Below are positions 46,630 through 56,570 of a DNA stretch of 64,000 nucleotides, piece by piece. The translations under genes and the position numbers were made by a program. Each line of letters opens with the position of its first letter. Positions within the stretch are counted from its first letter, which is position 1. The notes below the pieces were generated by a model. The model saw nothing but the letters and a program-made list of their open reading frames with translations, had not been told where the DNA came from and did no database searches. Source of the DNA: Symsagittifera roscoffensis (lineage: Eukaryota; Xenacoelomorpha; Acoela; Convolutidae); the NCBI RefSeq assembly GCF_963678635.1, contig NC_087066.1, forward strand, positions 58,298,312 through 58,362,311, in the 5' to 3' direction.

Positions 46630-47510
46630 TATTTTTTGGTTCCAGGCCCAGGTTCCAGGACCACTTTGATTTTTTTTGGTTGAACGCTTGGCATAACTGT
46701 AATCAGCAGCCTTTGAGCAACGCTCCGGCATGATGACTTGCGAAAGCATTTAGTGCTGCACGTTCAAAACCGAGGAGAATGCGGTGAGGATTGGTGTTTT
46801 TGGTGATGATTGATACCCCCTTCGGTAGATTTCTGTATGCGTGCTCTCTTTTGATTGGCAAAAGAGCATAAATGCGGAGGAGTAAAAACCAGCGAATTGA
46901 ATGTGGATGGTGTAAAGTTGACATTTTTGAGTAGGTCAAATTTTGAATGTTCCGTCGTACAGCCAAACATCTCGATGTAATATCAATTTCTGGATTTTGT
47001 CGCGACTTCAAAAGTTTTGCACCTTTTCTGGATCTTCAATGCCGCTATCAAAAAAGCTATCGTGTTGCTTCGGTACCTCAAAATGTCAGTCAACAATTGG
47101 AAGCACTGTGGGTCTCTCATATACCTTCTGTCGATTGAGGTCTCGATTAATTGCCGACCGGAAAAGAAGAGTTAAGAATATTATCTTTTCTTCGGACACA
47201 CATTGCAGGCATTTTGCTATAATGATGCTATTGACTGGTACTTGCTGAGTTTTGGTGTCCTGTTTCATTTTTTTCACGAGAAACCTTGCATCTCAGCGAC
47301 CAGAAAAAACTTCGTTAGTGTGTTCAAATCTACAGGGAATAAGGTCGTTATCTCGGGTTATTGCTGTCATTTTGCATTTAGTGGACGCCCACCTTGAACA
47401 CTTCCTGTGAATATTTCCATTTTTTTCCTTTTTCTTGGTAAACTCGTGGCCATCGATTACAAGGGCTCCCCGATTCTGTTGGGATAGACTCCAAGAAATT
47501 TGACTCATTT
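46630..47510 (-). pseudogene. MULE transposase pseudogene, copy 3
   Basis: The same domain order as copy 1: FLYWCH segment with VIDGHEFTKKK at about 47470-47440, linker SEEKIIFLTLLFRSAINRD, then YALLPIKRE, ILLGFERAALNAF and GALLKGC, followed by a stop where copy 1 reads on. The second catalytic Asp is again Gly, so that change predates the tandem duplication. Confidence 0.75.
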
Positions 47511-48729
47511 TGGTAAATAGTCTACAAGGAAAACTGGTATAATGAGGTAGTTTTCAATTCAATTTTGATCGTTATTTGGAAAATTGGGGAAAAAAACCTG
47601 GAAATTGAGGATTAAAACCTGTTAATTTGGACTCAAGTGAATTAACACGTGCTGTTATCTTTCCGATTCTGATTAGAACTTTGAAAGATTCATTATTTAT
47701 GCGGCCAATCGACACAGGGTAAATTCGTATATTGGGCAGATTAGCATGACGTAGATTTGTATAGGATAGCTTGGTATGTAGGGTATAATGGCATAGGGTA
47801 GAATGGTATAGGGTAGTTTGAAACATAGTAAATTGTCTCGCCGCCTTTTTTTCATTTTGCACTGAAGGTTTTTCAAAAAATCTTTTTTTTAAATTAAGCA
47901 TTTTTCACAAAACTGCAGATACCGTAAAATTCAATCGGATCAATAAGGATGTTGTCCTGATTTGAGCTATCTTCTTGAAATTTTAAAAATTTTTCTAGTT
48001 TTTTTGCTGCATTGAGAATGATTGGGTTAAAATGATTATAAACTTGATTGCTAATCTAGAAAGAAAATAAATGGAAAAATAGCGCTTGTATTGTAAATAA
48101 TTTTCATTCCTAGGCAGTCATACGCAGTAGTTTTTTTTTCTTAAATTTCGTTCAGTTTTTTTCTACATCAGCCATCTTTTTGTTCTCAACTCTGCCGTTA
48201 AGACATATTTAGCCGAAACAAAATTGACAGAAGTTTTTGGTTATAAAAAATTATGGTAGAGTTAAATAAGGTTTAAAAATTGAGACCATATGGCAATGCT
48301 GGTTGTCCGTGTCTCATAGTTAGAATAGCTCTAACTGTTTTTTTGTTAATCTTGATGAATTAATTTCAAAAGAAACTACAGGGCGAGTGCTGCGCCTTTT
48401 CAAATTTTTTTTATGGATCTCAAGCACTGAAGGGAAACAGATTTTGGCCTCTAGAATTAAAAAGGACAAACAAATGAATAAACTTGTTAAGCCACATGGC
48501 AATGTTGGTAGTGATATGTGTTATTTGACAACCATATTTAAGAATAAAAATAATAAATTTATTGAAGTTTCAATTGGGGAGTGAGGACTGTGAAATTATT
48601 TTGAGCTTCCTAAAACTAAAGAGTTTCAAAGTTGAGTGAAAGAAAAACATAATGAAGTGGCATTGATAGCGGGACCCCGACAACTCGTAGCAAAAAAATC
48701 ACAACAAATACAAATCGTAATATAAACAT

Positions 48730-49340
48730 CATTACGAGGCCAAACTAAGCACTGGATAGGCGCACAATTTTGTGTCTGTTTTTTTCGTGGATTCCAGAGA
48801 CAAATCTTTAAATATTTTCCAAAAATTAAGTGGAATCCAATTACAAAATTTCAGTGGATTCCGCGCACAAATAGCTGTAACGTAAATTTGTGGGCACATT
48901 GATTTTGTTGCGGATTCCGCAAGGAGTGAATATAGGTAGTTGTTCCGGATTCCGCAAATGTAAACGGATTTTGCAAATGTTAGTGGATTCCGCAATTTTA
49001 TGCGGAATCCGCTTACAATTTGCGGAATCCGCTTACAGTTTGCGGAATCCGCTTACAATTTGCGGATTCCACCTACAGTTGCGGATTCCGCGACAGCTTA
49101 AGTTTACTAAACACACATATATTATGGTTATTAGATGTTCATGGATTCCACAAACTGGTTCCGGCAAAGTTTTGGAGGATTTTGAGCAACACACTGTCTT
49201 AGCTATTTGTCCGTGGAATCCAAAACAGCAGAAAAGATCAATGAAAAATAGCTGTGTTGCGGAATCCGTGACAAATCTGATTTTTGCCTGTTGCGGAATC
49301 CGCTTACAATTCACAAAAGGCACAGTTTGGCCTCGTTATG
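48730..49340. mobile_element. Terminal-inverted-repeat element, copy 3
   Basis: The left end CATTACGAGGCCAAACTAAG(C) has two changes from the other copies. The right end is at 49320-49340. A one-base deletion near 48888 breaks the long open frame seen in copies 1 and 2. Confidence 0.7.
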
Positions 49341-51090
49341 ATTTCGCAAAAAAAACGACAACCTGAAACGTTTTTTTTTCTTCAAAATCTAAGAAGTTCG
49401 GTTCAAGGTCACCGGTGAGAGTAGAACCGTCTCTAAAGTTCTACTTTTTGTCGGTAATCTTGCAACAAGCTGGCGTGACGGCTGCGCTGAGTACATTGCG
49501 AGTTGACTTTTAAGTTTGTAATTTAAACCAAATTTCAGTGGTGGTCAACTTTAAGAAGAACAATCAAACTTAACTTTCCAGTTCGAATTAAGCTTAAAAA
49601 AGCTTCAATAGGACAAGATAATATATCTGATTTTGATTGCATAATGAAAAAACTACTGAGCATAAAGTTCCCACTTATTGTGTGGTGGGATCAAATCAGG
49701 CATGACAAAGATTCGCACAATTTAATGACTCAGCAAATCAAAATTTAAGGGACGCAAAACTTCTTGGACTTAATTAGTTAGGAAACGAATTTTGATGAAA
49801 CAAAAAAGATTTGCGAGGACGTAAAAAAATGGAGTCATAATTGATTTTATAAAAACTGAAAACAGACTTCTTTTTGTTTGGGCAGTCCGATTTACATTAT
49901 ACACTTTAACAAACAGAAAAATTTCAATTAGAAGCCCTTCGGGGTGTAAAAACTACAAAGCTTATTATAGTAGAAAAATATCAAAATGGGACATTTCTTG
50001 CAATAACATTTTAACCTTTGAAGCCTCATGGTACTGCTGGTTTCATAGCAAGAATAGTGCAAGCATCGTGAGTGTATGAATGATAAAAAAATTTAATAAG
50101 AATAATTTAAGTCATTGAATGCAACGACTTACAATCTTAAAAATCAATCATTGAAAATGCTAATGCCTTTTTTGAACTTTTTTCCATAATCGGATTTTAA
50201 TGTGCTTTCAAGTCAACAATTGCTCTCCCTTATGCTGTTGAAAAAATGTCGCTCATTGCTGAATTGAATTAGAGATTCCAACAAATACCTCCACTGTTCC
50301 ATCAAAATCATGCGATAACTGAAGTACAGCGAAATTCAGTACGAAAACTTCACTGACAGAGGTTACACTAGAAAATCAACTAAAAAGAGGAAACTTAGGT
50401 TTTGCTAACGAGCAATTCCGAGAGTAACGAAGCTTTTCGAGACGTTAAAATTGTGCAGTTACTATTGTTACTTCATTTAATTTACCAATCAGGAGGGAAA
50501 TAACATTCCCGGCAGTGAAGAAGACGAGGAAGGGTCTATTGTTGAACTCTGAAACTTTTTTATTATTATTATAATTTTTCTACCTGAAATTAAGTTATTT
50601 AACAAAAATTATACAACAAAGTTTTTCAATAGCAAATAACTGTTCCCTAAAAGCCTCAATAGCAAAAAGGTCAAGCATTGTTGTAGCATACGCCACAAAA
50701 GTACATAACGACGGCGAGCATAAATTAACACTATAACGTTTGGCTAGCGTCAGAATAAATTGTCACTTGATTTTCAACGTCTCTACAAAAGCCAATTTAG
50801 AGCAATCTTTGATTGCTGTCAAGGTCAGATTGGGTCGACAAGTATATGTCACAGTCTAGTTCAAAGACTAGCGACCGAACTATGCAAACTAACTAGTAAC
50901 ATGCTGGTAACCGTGAACTCATGGTTGGGTCTCGGTATCCCCAGACCACGAGGTCACTCTTAACAACATGACTGATAATAACTTTGCTATTAGTTTTCTT
51001 CAGATGGGAAAAAAATTTATCCCTCGAGGATGGATCTAATTTTTCTAACTTCTGGCTCCTCATGATCGGTGACTGAAACAAAATGTTGTT
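49341..51090. other. Unit 3 interior, no gene recognised
   Basis: Counterpart of 38043-39880. An open minus-strand stretch at 50893-51081 (VIISHVVKSDLVVWGYRDP) lies directly downstream (minus sense) of the ORF at 51098. It is not recognised and is probably fortuitous. Confidence 0.35.
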
Positions 51091-51097
51091 TTTTAAG

Positions 51098-51340
51098 TTA
51101 AAGATAATTTAATGCAGCTCCAGTCCCGATTTCATTGACAGACATTTCTTGGTCGCTGATCTTCATTGAATAAGCGTCCTCTTCGCTTACGGGAAGGGTT
51201 ATCTCATTAAACTCAGCTCTGCCCGATCGGTACGTCTCGGAAGGCTTCTTTTCTCTCGAAACCACTCGTTCGCAAATTCTGAGTTTCTGCTTCTCAGTTT
51301 GTCCAGTCAAATCTCTGTCAGTGAAACTTGTCGTTCTGAA
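51098..51340 (-). CDS. Unidentified polar ORF or exon, copy 3 (longest)
   Basis: The minus-strand frame is the same as at 45231-45443, but it stays open further upstream (reading FTDRDLTGQTEKQ). Unit 2 has lost one base at that point. This copy is therefore the best candidate for the ancestral reading. It has no recognised domain, no clear signal peptide or membrane segment, and a possible splice acceptor upstream could not be fixed. Confidence 0.35.
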   Translation of the reverse strand, partial: FRTTSFTDRDLTGQTEKQKLRICERVVSREKKPSETYRSGRAEFNEITLPVSEEDAYSMKISDQEMSVNEIGTGAALNYL

Positions 51341-51692
51341 TTTCGCAGTCTATCAGTTGTCGCTAAACAAAAAGTTGTCACGTGCCATGACAAGGGCAAC
51401 CAAAAAACTCTAAGAAACCTTTACTTTTTCTGTTATTCTTCATTTATCAGTTCTTTCGATGAATAAAGCTCTGAAGTTCCGTATCTCGTGTATCGTGTTC
51501 TACATTTTTGATTAAAATTGCAGAGCTTTCTGGTCGAACGGCACATTTTTCTCAGCATTTTCTCACCACAAGTTTTTTTCAGAATCCAAAAAACGTGTAA
51601 AAATGCTTTGATACGATATTTTGGACCTTCTAAATTTTTTCTACAATTTAAAAAAAATGGCAATGAAAAAACAAAAATGTGGCATAGTTAGT

Positions 51693-51742
51693 TCCCACTT
51701 CGTCTAGTGGTCATAAGAACTACTTGCGAGTGATTCTGAATG
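51693..51742 (+). repeat. tRNA-Glu-like 5' half, copy 3
   Basis: TCCCACTTCGTCTAGTGGTC, identical to copy 1 over the tRNA-like part and followed by the same non-tRNA sequence. Confidence 0.4.
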
Positions 51743-51939
51743 TTGTATAATTTTATTACACTTGATAAAACTGACCAAAATAATAGTTTTACTTGATTCA
51801 TAATTAAACAGTTTTATTTTTCAACGATTTGCCACCTGTAATTTTTCGCGTTGTCTTTTATCTTTACAAAATAAAATCGTGCTGTATTCAAACAATTGAG
51901 ATTTATACTTAGCTGTCAATTGAAGTTTTTTTTAGCTGT

Positions 51940-52133
51940 TTGTGTACTTTCAAACACATTTTTATCGTTGCGATGTTCTATCGATGACTCTGAGAGGTTT
52001 TGTAAAGAAGAGCCGAAGTTATTACAAGTTCAACCCGGGAGAAACTGCAGCTGTTTTCCAGATGGAGGGCAACACGCGTACCTGGAGTGAAATTCTACAA
52101 GGAACCTTCTTAAACCACTCTATTTGGTATTAA
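51940..52133 (+). CDS. Possible terminal exon just outside the array
   Basis: A less AT-rich stretch with two overlapping open plus-strand frames. One reads KFNPGETAAVFQMEGNTRT and ends in NHSIWY and a stop. The other reads SLRCSIDDSERFCKEEPK and looks like a short secreted peptide, but it has no ATG. Either could be coding, and both cannot be judged without a homologue. The first has the better codon balance. Confidence 0.25.
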
Positions 52134-52149
52134 CGGAAAAATATATTGC

Positions 52150-52580
52150 CAACACGCGCGGATCAAAAAAGTTTTCGAGAGACGGGTTGATTTCTAAAAA
52201 GTTTCAGAAAAGTTAACCATTCTTATTTAAGCCAACCAACAATGATTTTCAGAGTTTTGCCAAAAACACTTTTGAAGAAGCTTTCATGCTAAAATTTTTA
52301 AAAGAGAAACCGAAAGTGCCGTTTTTGTGCAGTTTTTGGAAGATTTCGACCAAAACGTTGCGTTTTTTTGGCGCTCGCTATCCACCAAAATTTTTTTTAC
52401 GTTGGCGTTATTATGAATTTAGGATGGTTGCTTGAAAATTGCTCAAAAGATTGCACGGCCAATTTTCGCTTTAAAATCCGCAGCTTTAGAAAAAGAAGAC
52501 GTTTTTAAATAACGTCACCCCCTCCCCGACCAGGAGTTGGGGGGGGGGGGGGGGGGTTTGGGTTGGGGCAAGTTCTTTAC
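52150..52580 (+). mobile_element. Family B hAT-like MITE, copy 5 (diverged)
   Basis: The GCGCGGATCAAAAAAGTTTT left end, CAGTTTTTGGAAGATTTCGA and the core TTGGCGCTCGCTATCC match the family. Its right part holds an 18-G run (52539-52556) followed by GGG and GGGG tracts. Confidence 0.45.
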
Positions 52581-53047
52581 TAGGCACAAAATTCACTGAT
52601 GTTTAACCATTGAATTAGTTTTGTATCTGGTTGGCCTTTTTTACTAGGTACCATAAGGGCTTAGATAATTTTTTCGTTAAATTTATTGACCAATTTGAAG
52701 ACACTCGATTTATTTTGGGAGAACGTTCACCTTGCTTTAAGTTCGTAATTTTCATTAAAAAGTCTTTCTTTCAAACTTGAAATTTAGTGGGTAACATTTC
52801 TAAAATTGAAAAAAATTTCAAAAATTTTCAAGACTGAGTCAGTCAAAAATGGTTGTCGTAAGAAGTTGTTGAAAGTGATAATTTCTCTTGAGGAGAAATT
52901 GGACTATCGCTCTTTTTTAAATCGTCTGCTGTGAAAAATTAAAAATCTAATGGCAAAGGTTTGCACCGAGGTAGTCTTCGCTCAATTTTTACGAGCATGA
53001 TTTGATATATGAATGAACAAAAAGTAGTTTAAAAATTATCAAAATAG
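52581..53047. other. AT-rich DNA before the methyltransferase-like exon
   Basis: No further exon is recognised. A short hairpin, TTCTCTTGAGGAGAA, lies at about 52882-52896. Confidence 0.35.
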
Positions 53048-53308
53048 GGCATTAAAGGATTAGCAAAGTTTGAAAAGGTGTTCCAATTAGATCCGGACTA
53101 CAAACGATTCGCGGACGAGTTTCCTTCCATTTACACAAACCACTGGTTGAGCAAAGCTGATGAAAAGTTCAAACAACTTCAGATGCCCTACATGGCAGAG
53201 CACGTGAACAGAATAGTGGAGTTATTGAAGCTGGATGAAACTGATGTGTTCATTGATTTAACAGATAATGACCACTCAATAGCAGCCGCAATACGCGATC
53301 AAATTAAG
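53048..53308 (+). CDS. Internal exon of a methyltransferase-like protein
   Basis: The 87-codon exon is bounded by an acceptor (AAAATAG|GGCATT; a second AG lies at 53062) and a donor (ATTAAG|GTAACA), phase 0 at both ends. It reads LDPDYKRFADEFPSIYTNHW, then HVNRIVELLKLDETDVFIDL, then TDNDHSIAAAIRDQIK. A helix of the type VNRIVELLKL followed by VFIDL and SIAAAI resembles the start of a class I S-adenosylmethionine-dependent methyltransferase fold. The glycine-rich motif I (usually DLGCGxG) is replaced by DLTDNDH, so cofactor binding is doubtful. The codons are not the A/T-extreme ones of the neighbouring DNA. Neighbouring exons were not found. The assignment rests on one motif. Confidence 0.45.
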
Positions 53309-54000
53309 GTAACATCAAAGGCCAGTTAGTCGCTTATTCTGAGACATTAGTACTGAGACCTTTTTATTTCAAGGGCTAATAAATGTACGATTGGGCTTTT
53401 TTAATGCAACCGGTTATACCCAAGTGATTTTGTATGCATCAGTATCTGGTTTAGTCTTACTGAGTTTTGTTTACTGAGGAAAAAGTATATTATACTGTTC
53501 CATTCCATGCAAAAACGCTTCACATGCCATTTTCACACTTTTTTTTAAAGAAATTTATGGAATTTTGCGCATTTAGTTATCGGTAATTCTTCCATTTTTG
53601 TATGAATTAAAATGATGGCATTTTTGTCAACCCGGGATGACAAAATTGCTTAAATTGAAACCCTGCGATAAAATGACTCCAAGTGCAATTAAGCGATGCT
53701 TGAAAAATGTGACCATCTGGTGATTTTGATAGAAACCAGGAATACAAAAACCTAAAATGATAAAACGAGCTAGCCCAATTAAGCTTAAAAGCCTGCTCCA
53801 TCCAATGCGTGAGGTTTTTTTTTAAAAAAACAATCGATACAAAAAGTTAATGTCCTTTTCTATAATAAATTCAATTGAAATTGAAACCTTCGCTACTCTT
53901 CAGTCAAAAAGTGTAGGATCGGTGATTCTAATACACTTTCGGCAACATAAAAGTCCTCTTAGAGAGTATAACTTTTCAAAAACGGGAAGGCTTATGAAAA
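53309..54000. other. Intron or intergenic AT-rich DNA
   Basis: Nothing is recognised beyond AT-rich sequence. Confidence 0.35.
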
Positions 54001-56150
54001 GCACGTAACTTAAGGTTTTGTGTAATCAGTAAGATAAGTAAAAAAGTAAGCAAACGATCGGGTCCAGAATCGTTTGAAACTAAGAAATATTAATCCCAAT
54101 CAGGGCAAGATTTATAAAAGGCTAACATGGTCTACCCCTAATTGGGAACTGACGAGGCTTACTTAGGAAACTCAGATGATTGATACTAAAGATAATTTGA
54201 AAAGGGTATATGCAAAAACCAGGACCCCTCGGGACCCCCTGCCCCAAGTGATAACGGTCACTGGAAGGGCAAACAACCCTGTTGGAACTGGATATCTAGC
54301 GGTCGGAATGGGACACTAATTTTGCATGTTAGAGACCTAATCAATGGAAGCTTAAGTATAGAATACCGGACCACCTGTACCCCTACTTTCAGTATTATGC
54401 TCTCAGAAAATAGCCCACATCTCGACTTCCGAAGTCATTTTCAGCCCCAAATGAACGCAAGGAGCTGAAATTTTGGGACTTAACAGCTCATGACAAAGAA
54501 CGTCATGTATTATAGTTTGAGCCAAATGAGCCCTTTGACGACTTCCGTCGTTGATAGTGGACCTTAAAATGGGATTTTTGGGAAGTTTTAAAGAAGTATG
54601 GCTAGAATTTGATAGAAAGAACCCTCAAGGGAATGGTACCCTGAATACGGAACATGGACCTCTGGTGACCCCAAGGTGACCTCTTAATGACCTTCTGGCG
54701 CTCTGCAGTCGAAACTGCAAGAAAACAGTAACAGCATCATAGCATAGGAAACCCTAAGGAAAGGGGTCTGTTCCCCGCCCTTATCCTTGGAAATGATTCT
54801 CGATCGCCTTACAGCTGATTGAGAGGTGACATGTCTATTGGAAAAGAAGTTGGACGATAAAAAAGATCTAGCTTTAAGTTGCAATATTGAACTATTGGAT
54901 TGAATGAGAGTGAAACTAAGCAATCAATGGATTCAACTTAGCAACGATGGTTAAGATATTTGTAGTAATTCACCCAGACCACAGAAAAGTAGTCTCAGAG
55001 TAAATTGGCAGTTATATGAGTGCGGCACGATAATTAAGTCTCCTAAATAAAAATTTTTGACAGAATGTATACTTAGCTCCCCAGAAGTGCCTTTATAGTG
55101 AAATCAGACCTCTTATATATGAGCTACGCTCTACTGATAGCGAGAAAGGTGGGATTGAAATAGAGTAAGGACGAAAAATTAAGAAGCTTAAACAGTGTTA
55201 GCAGCATCTGAAAATGACTTCTTCCCAGCTCTAGGAGGCCGCAAAAGTAAAATTTCAATTTGAAAATTTCTTTGGGAGGCTGCTTAGGTGAATAATAAAA
55301 TTTGGATTTGACATGAAACGGGAACTGATATTTGCGCAGTATATGTGAAGATACCCTTAATGACATAGACGTTCAATATTTGTGTTGTCACTAGAACATT
55401 TTAATTAGGACTTTGCGCAAGGGTACCACGGTAACTTTCACGACTTGTAGGGACAATCATAAGTATAACTTAAATTCAAATAGACAAACATAGCGAAAAA
55501 TTTACGGACAACTTACCTTTATGCAGAAACTTAAGTACTAAGCTAGAGTATACTTGGTTCTCGGTTAATTAGAGGACAATTATCTAAAGAGAGAAAACAA
55601 ATGGTTTTCATAGTTTGTTGAAGAACGAATACCCTTGAGTGACATTATAGTTCGTTCTCAGTTGAAAAGAGTGCAGAATCTGAAAAAAAATGATGAGCGA
55701 GTTACACGGCTGGAGGCCAGTTAGAGCCAGTTAGAACCAGTTAGCGAGGTGGTGATCCAACGGAATTAAAAGCGAGCTTTGTTTCATAACTACTTTAATA
55801 GTGGCTTTTAAGGGCCTTGTAAATTATTTTCTTTCCTCGGCGATTGAAGACAAAATTACTTCTTGTACCCACAATTGGTTGAACTAGCTAGAAACGAGAG
55901 TGAAGAAGAGCCGGAAAGAGCACAACCCTCATGAGAAGTTACATTAGCCTTTGATTGACCGATTTAGTCTTATCACCAACATTACCCTTTCGGAAGTGTG
56001 GATACTACTCTGTCTTAGTGTCCCCCGCAATAACACTGTATAAAAAGGAGAAATTCTACAGCCGTTGAAAGAAGTGAAAGAGTGCTTAAGAGGAGACGTC
56101 TCTCTTAATTCTACAAAGAGTGATTAATATTAGAACAAGCAACCAGGTTT
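54000..56150. other. Compositional island, possibly a decayed inserted element
   Basis: This ~2.1 kb block has markedly more G and C than its surroundings: 31 of 60 bases in 54241-54300, against 9 of 60 in 62161-62220. It lacks the poly-T/poly-A texture of the rest of the window and has no long open frame. Near its right end is TATAAAAAGG (56039-56048), then a small palindrome (GAGACGTCTC, about 56093). A three-fold AGCCAGTTAGA-type repeat lies at 55715-55747. The layout recalls a solo LTR or another promoter-bearing relic, but no terminal repeats or target duplication were found. Confidence 0.4.
56039..56048 (+). promoter_or_regulatory. TATA box-like site in the compositional island
   Basis: TATAAAAAGG stands in a relatively GC-balanced context (CCCCCGCAATAACACTG upstream), which makes it less likely to be chance than the A/T-rich sites elsewhere. 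The start site would be near 56070. No coding exon follows. Confidence 0.3.
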
Positions 56151-56299
56151 AATGCAACTTCTAAAACATTGTCAAAGTGCCAAAAACTGTTTTTATTATG
56201 GAAAATTGTACATTTTTTCTTGTTGTGGAAGTTTTTAGCATGGTGAAATTTTAGAAAGTGAACTAATTCAAAGTGAAACTCATATTAAATTCGTCGACC

Positions 56300-56570
56300 A
56301 GACTAATCCTATCAAGGCGAAGCCTTGATTGTTCCCACTGCCCTTTAACGTCTATGCATTAGTGCATGACTTCAAAAAAGTGTCGAAACGTTTTTTTTTT
56401 AAGTCGAAATTACTTTTTTTGAAAATCACCCACCCTTTCGCTATGTAAAGCAAAAACTTATATGTTTGGCATATATCAACGTATAAAAATTTGAAAAACT
56501 AGCATGCTTGAAATCAATCAATTTGCAACGCTTTAAAATGCGCGATTTGAAGGTTCTGTTACTTTCTTCG
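56300..56570 (+). repeat. Family A left part, diverged copy with compensated hairpin
   Basis: The A 5' end GACTAATCCTATCAAGGCGA is followed by AGCCTTGATTGTTCCCAC, CTGCCCTTTAACGTCTATG, CACCCACCCTTTCGCTATG and TAAAGCAAAAAC. The hairpin CAAGGCGAAGCCTTG (56313-56327) has changed on both arms and still pairs fully. Confidence 0.6.

Larger units (their letters stand above)
34738..51907. repeat. Tandem array of a 5.4-5.95 kb unit (three copies)
   Basis: GGCGCGTGAAAACTGAGACC begins units at 34738, 40688 and 46041 (5950, 5353 and about 5866 bp). Order in each: AT-rich leader, MULE transposase relic (minus strand), ATAGGGTA-rich patch, AT-rich segment, terminal-inverted-repeat element, AT-rich segment, a possible minus-strand exon, and a tRNA-Glu-like half. 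Unit 2 has two deletions, of about 110 bp and about 490 bp. Copies differ by many substitutions, so the duplication is not recent or the copies have evolved since. Confidence 0.95.
46041..51907. repeat. Large array, unit 3
   Basis: About 5866 bp. It retains the segments deleted in unit 2 but has small deletions of its own (near 49730, 49890 and 50080). It ends after GAGATTTATA, where units 1 and 2 run into the next copy. Confidence 0.9.

Noticed and set aside
1-51907. CRISPR-like or bacterial tandem arrays
   Set aside because: Repeats are long composite units without unique spacers, genes have spliced exons, and the repeat families (SINE, hAT-like MITE, MULE) are eukaryotic.
1-51907. Tandem arrays as pure assembly artefacts
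   Set aside because: Copies differ by many substitutions and private indels (154 bp duplication, 30 bp slip, 110 and 490 bp deletions). Collapsed or duplicated assembly contigs would be identical. Exact copy number still needs long reads.
54684-54923. Minus-strand 79-codon frame in the higher-GC block
   Set aside because: A frame this long is more likely by chance where AT content drops. It has no domain or splice signals and does not extend.
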